10,230 nt of DNA from an uncultured Subdoligranulum sp. (lineage in GTDB: Bacteria > Bacillota_A > Clostridia > Oscillospirales > Ruminococcaceae). This document shows, one piece after another, positions 1 through 6,500 of this stretch; the stretch's first letter is position 1, and every line of letters begins with the position of its first letter. Below the pieces are notes generated by a model. The model ran no database searches. It saw only the letters and a list, made by a program, of their open reading frames with translations, and had not been told where the DNA came from. The stretch spans positions 1 through 10,230 of the forward strand of contig CAAGRN010000263.1 in assembly GCA_900772715.1 (NCBI GenBank), in the 5' to 3' direction. Made by a program: the position numbers and the translations under genes.

Positions 1-45
1 CCCCGCCCGCGACCTAACGGCAACGCGAAAATCACGGGTTAGTCC

Positions 46-136
46 GTAGGGGCGGCATATATGCCGCCCGTTGCAATCGCCCGGATATTACGACATAACG
101 GGTAAACCGCCCGGAACGGTCAAGACCGTTCCCTAC
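46..136. repeat. Composite palindromic element A (GTAGGG...CCCTAC ends)
   Basis: The 91-bp element starts with GTAGGG at 46 and ends with its inverse complement CCCTAC at 136. The left end carries a perfect 20-nt palindrome at 50-69 (GGGCGGCATA/TATGCCGCCC). The right end carries a hairpin at 113-132 with 9-bp arms (GGAACGGTC/GACCGTTCC) and an AA loop. An internal inverted pair, CCCGTT (67-72) and AACGGG (97-102), could nest inside. It looks like a MITE- or REP-like intergenic element. It encodes nothing and could also act as RNA structure. Membership of a dispersed family is inference, because only two copies are visible. Confidence 0.65.
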
Positions 137-189
137 AAACCTGCCGAAAATTTGTATTTTCCCGTTCGTTACTTATCTTCCGGTTATTC

Positions 190-270
190 GTAGGGAGGGG
201 TCTTGACCCCTCCTTGCCGCCTTTTGGTTATCGCACAATTCCCCGGCAGGGTGGGGTCACCCCGCCCTAC
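190..270. repeat. Composite palindromic element B (GTAGGG...CCCTAC ends)
   Basis: This 81-bp element has the same architecture as element A. GTAGGG begins at 190 and CCCTAC ends at 270. The left hairpin spans 194-213 (GGAGGGGTC/GACCCCTCC, TT loop). The right hairpin spans 249-267 (GGGTGGGG/CCCCGCCC with one G-U pair and a TCA loop). An internal inverted pair, TGCCG near 215 and CGGCA near 244-248, nests inside. The left hairpin shares the core GGTCTTGACC with the right hairpin of element A read on the opposite strand. The outer arm bases differ but stay paired. Confidence 0.65.
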
Positions 271-298
271 ATCGCAACACCCCCAACCGCCGCCCCAC

Positions 299-323
299 AA
301 AAAAACGCCCCGGGTGGGGCGTT
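299..323 (-). terminator. Intrinsic terminator of the pilin/adhesin operon
   Basis: On the minus strand the sequence reads an 8-bp GC-rich stem AACGCCCC/GGGGCGTT with a 4-nt loop (ACCC), running into a run of seven T residues (the A tract at 299-305 on the plus strand). It begins about 20 bp after the stop codon of the BTAD regulator. This is a textbook rho-independent terminator and marks the 3' end of the transcription unit. The A/T tract lies only on the minus-strand exit side, so it should work for the minus strand. Confidence 0.9.
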
Positions 324-343
324 GGGGGATTGGCGTTGGATGG

Positions 344-1558
344 TTATTCGTGTTCGCGGGCAAAGGGTGTGGCGGGGATGCTTTCGGGGGTGTACAGCGT
401 GTAATTGAGCAGGAACCGCTCGTGGTGGGGCAGGCGGTAGAACGCGGTCTTGATGCGCTCCAAGGGACCGGCGCCCGATTCCACCGTGCTGCCGTTGAGC
501 AAAACGACATACTGCGTGTCAAAGCGGCGGGCTGCCACATCGCTGCGGCGCAGGGCGGTGCGCACGACCTCGCCCAGCTGCTTCATCATATCCTCGGTGC
601 GCTTTACGCCCGTCCCGCGGGAGGGGGTAATGCGGATCAGCGCCAAAAACAGCGGCTCGCCGTGGCGTGCCTGCATCCCGCGGGCAACACGGTACGCGGT
701 GCAAAATTCGTCAAAGCTGCACATAACCGCGCCGGTTTCGGTATCGGCGGGCAAATCGCGCACCAAGGCGCGCAAGTCCTCGTCCAAGGCGGAATCCGCC
801 TGCAGCATCTGCCGGTAGGCAGAACCGGCGCGCTCCGGCTCCACCTTGCGGTGCAGGCAGCCCATCTCGGTGCCGCGCTCTGCCACAAGGCGGGCTTCGT
901 CCTCACGCCCCATATTTTGCAGCGCCATCATCCACTCTAAATACAGGCGCTCCTCGTAGGGGTCCAGTTCCAGCGCACGGGCGCACAGGTCGGCAATGCG
1001 CTGGTTTTCGCCCCACTTTTTGCAAAGCTCCACAAGACCCATCATCGCGTTGCGGTACTGCGCGTGCAGCCGCACGCTGACAGCCTCCACCCAAGGCTCG
1101 CCGGCATTGTTGGGCAGCAAACGCCCGGCGTACAGCTCCAGCACCTGCGCATACAGCTTGCCGCGCAGGTATTCATCGTTTTGGCGGGCAGCCTGCTGCA
1201 TCCACTCGTCCACCGTAAAGGCGTCCACCTTGCACAGGCAGCCGGGGTTCCAGCGATAGTAGCCGCGGCTGGTCACAATGCAGTTGCGCATCGGCGTCAG
1301 CTGCTCGTCCTCGATCATATTGCGCACGCGGTGCAGGATGGCACGCAGCGCCATATCGGGGTTGGACGCACGCTGCCCGCCCCAGATGGCGTCGATCAGC
1401 ATTTTGTGGGAAACCGGCTCGCCGTGGTGCAAAATCAGGTACTCCATCACGGCGGTTGCCTTGCGGGAGGTCTGCATCGGCTGCAGCACAGGTTTGCCGT
1501 TCAGGCGAATCTCAAACCCGCCCAGCATTTGGATTTCAATTACATTTTTGGTATCCAT
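344..1558 (-). CDS. SARP/BTAD-type transcriptional regulator with degenerate GGDEF-like C-terminal domain
   Basis: The protein has 404 residues. Residues about 7-104 form an OmpR/SARP-type winged helix (IEIQMLGGFEIRLNGKPV opening strands, then RVRNMIE and SRGYYRWN toward the wing). Residues about 111-255 match the helical BTAD domain (DAFTVDEW, ELYAGRLLP, ALELDPYEERLYLEWMMAL), a TPR-like regulatory fold. Residues about 276-390 resemble a GGDEF fold: LRRSDVAARRFDTQYVVLL lines up with the LRxxDxxARxGGDEFxxLL signature. The catalytic GGDEF is replaced by RFDTQ, so cyclase activity is not expected and a sensing or dimerising role is more likely. The start is supported by AAGGGGG (1567-1573) 8 nt upstream. 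It is the last gene of the operon, 30 bp after the PilW-like gene and just before the terminator. It probably regulates this operon or surface genes elsewhere, which is inference. I see no membrane segment. Confidence 0.85.
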   Translation of the reverse strand: MDTKNVIEIQMLGGFEIRLNGKPVLQPMQTSRKATAVMEYLILHHGEPVSHKMLIDAIWGGQRASNPDMALRAILHRVRNMIEDEQLTPMRNCIVTSRGYYRWNPGCLCKVDAFTVDEWMQQAARQNDEYLRGKLYAQVLELYAGRLLPNNAGEPWVEAVSVRLHAQYRNAMMGLVELCKKWGENQRIADLCARALELDPYEERLYLEWMMALQNMGREDEARLVAERGTEMGCLHRKVEPERAGSAYRQMLQADSALDEDLRALVRDLPADTETGAVMCSFDEFCTAYRVARGMQARHGEPLFLALIRITPSRGTGVKRTEDMMKQLGEVVRTALRRSDVAARRFDTQYVVLLNGSTVESGAGPLERIKTAFYRLPHHERFLLNYTLYTPESIPATPFAREHE

Positions 1559-1588
1559 ACGTCTTGCCCCCTTATCGGTTGGTAAATT

Positions 1589-2335
1589 TTACGTGGTTAC
1601 GTTCAACAGCGGTTTTGCCGAATACGCCGGGCTGCCCGGCAATGGGATGATCGCTTTTTGGGTGCAAAGCACCGTTGCGCCATCTTTTTCCGATACAATG
1701 GTCAGCACCACGGTCAGCGAGGTCAAATGCGGCTTGCCGTCGTCGCCGGTCTGCCAGCCGCGCGCATAAAATTGCAGGCTGCCGATCTTCATATCCATAT
1801 ACGCGCCCTTGGCGTAGATGTCGGTAAAGCCGTAGACATAGCCGTCCTTGGTGTCCTGCGCCGTTTGCGCGGTGCTGTAATACCGCATATGCAGGTAGCC
1901 GGCGCGTGCTTGTCCCTTGGCGTCGCTCAGCACCACCTTGGGTTCCGCGACGCCGGGCTGCTTCATAAGCAGCTGCGGCACAATGCCCGCATCCAGCAGG
2001 GCGATATGGCTGGGGTAGACGCTGTACTGCAGCGCACTGCCCTGCGCGGGGCGGAGTGTGGTTTCGGTGACAAGGGTTTTGTACACCTCGCCTGATTCTG
2101 TTGCACTGGCATTGACAAAGCTGATCTCCCCTGCCGCGGTTTCCAGCTCCAGACGCAGGTTTTCGACCAGCGCATCCGCCAAGGTCTGGGCGCGGGTCTG
2201 CTGCTGCACGGTAACATACGCCTTGACGCAGGGCGCGATCAAGGTTGTGGCAGCCAGCGACAAGATCGCCAGCAGGGTTATACTGACCATAAGCTCCACC
2301 AGCGTGGTGCCTTTGCTGTTTTGTAGCGGTCGCAT
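1589..2335 (-). CDS. Prepilin-like protein, PilW/GspJ-like minor pseudopilin
   Basis: This 248-residue protein has a class III (type IV prepilin) signal. A short basic leader ends at Gly9, followed by TTLVE with the conserved Glu at mature position 5 (Glu14) and a hydrophobic helix (about 15-36, LMVSITLLAILSLAATTLIA). A prepilin peptidase should cut after Gly9. The amphipathic helix that follows (QQQTRAQTLADALVENLRLELE) and the C-terminal beta strands (LTSLTVVLTIVSEKDG) fit a pilin globular fold. Its length and place after a PilV-like gene suggest a PilW/GspJ-type minor pilin, but the assignment to that subtype is an inference. The start has AAGGGGAG about 11 nt upstream, 17 bp after the preceding stop. 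No LPXTG motif or other anchor is seen. Confidence 0.85.
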   Translation of the reverse strand: MRPLQNSKGTTLVELMVSITLLAILSLAATTLIAPCVKAYVTVQQQTRAQTLADALVENLRLELETAAGEISFVNASATESGEVYKTLVTETTLRPAQGSALQYSVYPSHIALLDAGIVPQLLMKQPGVAEPKVVLSDAKGQARAGYLHMRYYSTAQTAQDTKDGYVYGFTDIYAKGAYMDMKIGSLQFYARGWQTGDDGKPHLTSLTVVLTIVSEKDGATVLCTQKAIIPLPGSPAYSAKPLLNVTT

Positions 2336-2352
2336 CCGTGTATGCTCTCCCC

Positions 2353-2712
2353 TTATTTTGTGTAGCGGTAAAAATCAAAATCGGCGGTGTTTTCGGCGTT
2401 TGGGTCTGCTTTTTTGTTGACTTGCAGCCGGATGTTCTCCACCTTCACAGGCTTGTGCTGTATCCCTTGGACGTAAAACGTCCAGCTGATGTTGGCGTTG
2501 CCGCTGTTTTCCCACTTTGCGGCGGTATCGTTGACCGGGTACAGCTCGCTGACGCGGTTGTATGCCTGTTCGCGCAGGGTTTCGGCTTTTATCGTCATAG
2601 CGCGGGCAAACCGCAGGGATGCTGCAAATACCGCGATAAAAATCAGCATCAGCAAAAAGGCTGCCATAACTTCCACGATGGTTTCGCCGCGTTGGTGGTT
2701 GCGTTTCGGCAT
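2353..2712 (-). CDS. Small prepilin-like protein, PilV/GspI-like minor pseudopilin
   Basis: This 119-residue protein has a basic leader (MPKRNHQRG), then ETIVE, then a hydrophobic helix at about 15-33. Gly9 is the -1 residue and Glu14 is the conserved Glu at +5, as in type IV pilins. The +1 residue is Glu rather than the usual Phe or Met. That is atypical, but it leaves the processing motif readable. The small globular part (about 85 residues) includes ISWTFYVQGIQHKPVKVENIRLQV, which looks like the beta sheet of a minor pilin. It starts inside the end of the PilX-like gene (TGATG overlap) with its own AAAGGAG (2720-2726), 7 nt before the ATG. Translational coupling and equimolar assembly are therefore likely. 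The PilV/GspI label is by size and position, not by decisive motifs. Confidence 0.85.
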   Translation of the reverse strand: MPKRNHQRGETIVEVMAAFLLMLIFIAVFAASLRFARAMTIKAETLREQAYNRVSELYPVNDTAAKWENSGNANISWTFYVQGIQHKPVKVENIRLQVNKKADPNAENTADFDFYRYTK

Positions 2713-2726
2713 CAGGTGGCTCCTTT
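2710..2726 (-). promoter_or_regulatory. Shine-Dalgarno and TGATG stop/start overlap (translational coupling)
   Basis: On the minus strand AAAGGAG (2720-2726) lies 7 nt before the ATG of the small prepilin (2710-2712). The TGA stop of the PilX-like gene (2712-2714) shares one base with that ATG. The ribosome binding site lies within the last codons of the upstream gene, so terminating ribosomes can reinitiate. Confidence 0.85.
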
Positions 2727-3503
2727 CTGGCTGCGCAGACCGCGCGTATAGGTTATGTTGGTAGGCTTTGGGGTCGTGTTGTAATGCAGGGTGACGGTTG
2801 GCTTGTATGTGTCGGTCACTTTAACACCCTCTTCGTCAATCTTGCTCACATAGAACTTTTTGCCTGTCGCATCCCATCTATAATGCGTTGTATCGTCAGT
2901 ATCTAACGTGTAATACACGTTGTAATGCGCGCTGCGGACATAGTTGACGGTGTAGGCATAGCTCACGCCGTCTTTTTCTGCCTTGACGGTAACGTCCAGT
3001 TCCAAATCCTTGACGGTGTGCGTGGGGCTTTCCATTTCGGACAGCGCGGTTGCCAAGTCGTCGGTGTCGCTGTAGGTTATGGGTATAACCGCCGTCAGGT
3101 CGTCAGCCTCGGCGCCGGGGCGGCGCTGCAGGGTCAGGGTCAGGTTGTCGGCTTCTTCCGCCACGTTGGTTTTGTCTTCGGGACTTCTTTTCATTACCGT
3201 TTTGCCCGACTCCTGCGTGTAGATGTTGGTGCCGTAAGCCACGGAGTACATATAAGTATCGTTGATGAACTTGGCAAACTCGCTGTCTTTGTTCTTCAGT
3301 TCCTTTTCCAGCACGTCCGAAAAGCTGACCGCCAGCTGGTACGCCTGTTGTTCGCGCAGCTGGCTGTTGGCGTTGGCGGTCAGTACCGAGGCTGCGTACC
3401 CCAGTGCTGCCGCCAGCGCCACAAACAGCGCGCCCAAGCAAAGCACCAAAAGAATCGCTATACCGTCCTGTTTTTGCAGGATGCGGCGCAGCTTGTTTTG
3501 CAT
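2712..3503 (-). CDS. PilX/GspK-like pilin-class protein lacking the +5 glutamate
   Basis: This 263-residue protein has a basic leader (MQNKLRRILQKQDG) followed by a long hydrophobic helix (about 15-42, IAILLVLCLGALFVALAAAL). A helix rich in Gln/Glu then leads into a Thr/Asp-rich beta domain. The pattern Q-x-G-[IV]-A-[IL]-LLVL is that of the PilX N-terminus and of GspK. If Gly14 is the -1 position, +5 is Leu19, not Glu, which is the GspK-like condition. In T2SS and T4P systems such subunits cap the tip and recruit the other minor pilins. The start at 3503 is preferred over the ATG at 3510 (another frame), because AAGGA lies 8 nt before 3503 and directly abuts the other ATG. It sits 33 bp after the giant adhesin gene. 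The subtype is inferred from the N-terminus and gene order. The globular domain I do not recognise. Confidence 0.75.
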   Translation of the reverse strand: MQNKLRRILQKQDGIAILLVLCLGALFVALAAALGYAASVLTANANSQLREQQAYQLAVSFSDVLEKELKNKDSEFAKFINDTYMYSVAYGTNIYTQESGKTVMKRSPEDKTNVAEEADNLTLTLQRRPGAEADDLTAVIPITYSDTDDLATALSEMESPTHTVKDLELDVTVKAEKDGVSYAYTVNYVRSAHYNVYYTLDTDDTTHYRWDATGKKFYVSKIDEEGVKVTDTYKPTVTLHYNTTPKPTNITYTRGLRSQKGAT

Positions 3504-3536
3504 AGGGCATTTCCTTTCCGGCGGATAGTTCCGACC

Positions 3537-6500
3537 TTAGTTTGTCTGTTGGGGGTTGATCACAGCAGCTTCCGAAGGCTGCACGGCGGCAAAGCTGTTT
3601 TCCCCTGCCTTGGCGGTAATTTGTACCTTGTCGGTGTAGGGTGTCAGCTGGCTGCCTGTGGTGTTGCCGGGGTCCTCATACACGACCGCTGCCAAGTCGG
3701 GCAGGATCAGGCTGTAGGTCTTTGCGGCGGCATCGTACTGCAGCATCGGCTGCACCTGCATGGTGTAGTAGCGCAGGCTGTTATCTTGCAGGATGGCACC
3801 TGTCAGCGTGGTGGGGTTGGTGTCCAGAACCCAGCTGCCGTTGGTGTTCAGCACAGGATTGCTTGTACCATCGACGATTTTTTCCACACTCAGCACAGCG
3901 CCGCGGGCGGTTTTCAGTACGGGGTTGCCGCTTTCGTCCGGCTGGTACTCGTCCTTCGGCTGCACGGTAATGCGCAGGGTGTAGGGGTTGCCGCTGCCCT
4001 GTGTCGGGGTCACCGTAACCTCATAGACATTTGCCAGCATGGTGTCGGCGGCAGTGTACAGGTTGTCGGCAGACCACTGCACGGCAACACGCTGCACCTC
4101 CACCTGCGCGTCAGCGGTGCCGCTTGTTACGCCCGGCGTGTCCGAGATGGTGGCAGCGCCCGTGTACAGGCTGGTGCTGCGCACGGCAACCGGGGTATCC
4201 AGTTGGATGCAAGGCACTTGCAGCCCGGCAGCGGGGGTGTAATACGTCCAGACCGAGCAAGCCTTGTCCTGCTCCGTGGTCATGGTGCGCACGGCGGGCA
4301 GCAGATACCAGCCGCCGTATTGGGGCTGCATGGCAAATTTGTCGGGCGTAAGGGTGTACTGAACCGTTTTGTCCGTGGTTTCCGCTGTATCCTTGGTTTC
4401 GGCTGGCAAGCCGATGGTGCGGGAATTCTCCGGGATCAGGCAGACGGCTTTGGTTTCCGTTTCGTTTGTCAGCAACTCCGCCAGCTTTTCTTGCAGGGCT
4501 TTGAGCGCGGCTGCCTTGTTGTCGGGTTTGGCAATATTCCAAGCGTTGACCAATGTCACCACAGCATCGTAGTCGTTCTTATCTTTAAACAGATAGCCGG
4601 TGACATAGTGGGAGCTGCCGCTATCCACGGTAAACTGCACTTGCAGCTTGTTCAAAAATTCGTCCAGCTTGGGGGTGGGGTTGGTAAATTTTGCATCGGT
4701 TACTGTGGGCGCGGTTTCGCGGGTCACCACGATAAACTCGTTGCTGGTTGCGCTGTACGGGCTTCGCCGCACGGCGCCGTTCTCGTCAGCAGGCACAGCG
4801 ACCACGCGCAGATGCAGCGTTTTGCCTTGGTATTTTTCCAGGTTGACGGTCAGGCTGGCGTCCTTGGTAGTACCCGTCCATGTTTCGGCGGTTTGCCAGA
4901 CGTCGCCGTCCTTGTACTCTGCCAGCAGCTGGTAGTGGTCCAGTGCGCTGTCGGGGATGCCCGTCCATGTGATCTCATACGGCAGGGTTTCGGCGTCGGC
5001 GTTGTTGGTCAGCAAAATGCTGTTGGGCGCGCCGGGCTGGGTCAGGCGGGTGCAGATGTCCGTATACTCTCGGGATGCCGTTGCGCCCACGGTGTTGGTG
5101 CTGTCCGCTGCGGGTGCGCTGGTAACCGCAAGGCGCACGGTGGAAAAATGCCAATCCGCCGCGCCGTTGGCGAGCTTATCCACCGTCACGGTCAGCTTGG
5201 TTTGCCCGCTGTCCGGTATCAGTTTTGCCGCGCCCTCGGGCAGGTTGATCTCGACCTCGCCGTTTTCGGTTTTGCCGTACAGCTTGTAGGTGTAGCTTTC
5301 CGCATCTGGGACGTTACCCCAAGTAAAGGTATAGAGCAGATTGTTTTTGTCATCCAACGCGCAGGTTGCGTCCGCGCTCAGGGCAGGGGCGGGCAGAACG
5401 TTCAGGGTGACAGGTGCGGTTTTGGTGCAGGGGTAGGTTTTATTCGTCTGCACAAGGCACCACAGAGAGCCAAACGCATACCGCACATAGCTTACTTTAC
5501 CGTCCTCTGCCACCTCGCGCACATACTCCACGGGGTTTGTCTCTACATCGCTATCCCCCTTTGTGTAGGGGGCTTGCGGCACACGGAACTTCCAGCGGCA
5601 GATGGCATCGCCCATGCCCGTGTTGACGGGGGCTGCCAGAATGCGCAGGTTGGTAAAATCGGTCAGGGCGGCATCGGGCAAATCGCTGAAGGTCACGTGC
5701 GTGGCAGAGCCGGACAAAACCGTTTCGACCGCCTGCAGGGTGACATATTGCCCCTGCAGGTCTTTACCGTCTACTGTAGTAATATTCTGCTGGCATATGC
5801 CTTGCAGCATAATGCGGTACTTGGGGTTGACCGTTTGCCCGGTAATTTTTACGTCTGCCGTAATGGCAAGGTTGTCGGTGCTGGTGCCTGTTGCCGCGAC
5901 ATTTGCAATGGTCAATTCACCCAGACCGCCGTAGTTATCGCCCGGCAGGTAGGTCATAACATTGTATTGGGCGGACTGCATCCATTTAGTCGGGTTATTG
6001 GCTTTTACCGTGGCGCGCACGGAAACCGTGCCGCTTTTATTAGGCCAATAAGTGGAACTGTACAGCCAGAACAGATAGCCCTTGGTGCCTTTTTGACCGT
6101 TGTCGCCATTGCCGCTGACTTTGTCTTGCGTAAAGTCTTTTTGAATTCCGCCGCAATCCACAGACAGTGTCCAGCCCTCGGTCACGTCTTTATAGTCGTC
6201 CACGTTTTCCAAAATGACATCCACGCCGTTATCAAAGCTCAGCAGCTTGATTTGCGGGGTCGGCAGGGTTTGGGCAAAGGTGAAGGGGTGTTCCTTATCG
6301 CTGGAGGTTGGTTTGCCCACTTGAGAGTTGCAGGGCGTGATTTCCACAATGTACTGTTTGCCCAGCCATCCTTGGGGTGCTTCAAAGGTGTATTGGTTGG
6401 TGTAGACCGTGGCGGTGGGCAGAATATCGGACATTTCCTTATAAGTATTACCGTCCCACACCATGACCGTCACCTTGTAGTGCGATGCGCCCGGTACGGC

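Larger units (their letters stand above)
1..343. other. Non-coding region downstream of the operon
   Basis: This stretch holds no credible gene. From right to left it contains the intrinsic terminator of the minus-strand operon (299-323) and two composite palindromic elements (190-270 and 46-136). Between them is a 53-bp AT-richer spacer (137-189) in which I see nothing. Bases 1-45 show only a weak 5-bp inverted pair (CTAAC at 14-18, GTTAG at 38-42) that I would not interpret. Plus-strand open frames that begin here run antisense into the regulator and look like shadows. Confidence 0.7.

Noticed and set aside
203..940. 245-codon plus-strand open frame at the left end
   Set aside because: It runs through the terminator and palindromic element, then antisense and codon-aligned to the BTAD regulator. 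It has no recognisable domain.
1572..2378. 268-codon minus-strand frame overlapping the PilW-like gene
   Set aside because: Out of frame with the prepilin, which has a proper prepilin motif and SD. The product is low-complexity Ala/Arg/Gly-rich.
3103..3510. Alternative ATG at 3510 and its 135-codon frame
   Set aside because: The ATG directly abuts the Shine-Dalgarno sequence, and the frame lacks the hydrophobic N-terminal helix. The ATG at 3503 has 8-nt spacing and gives a PilX/GspK-like protein.
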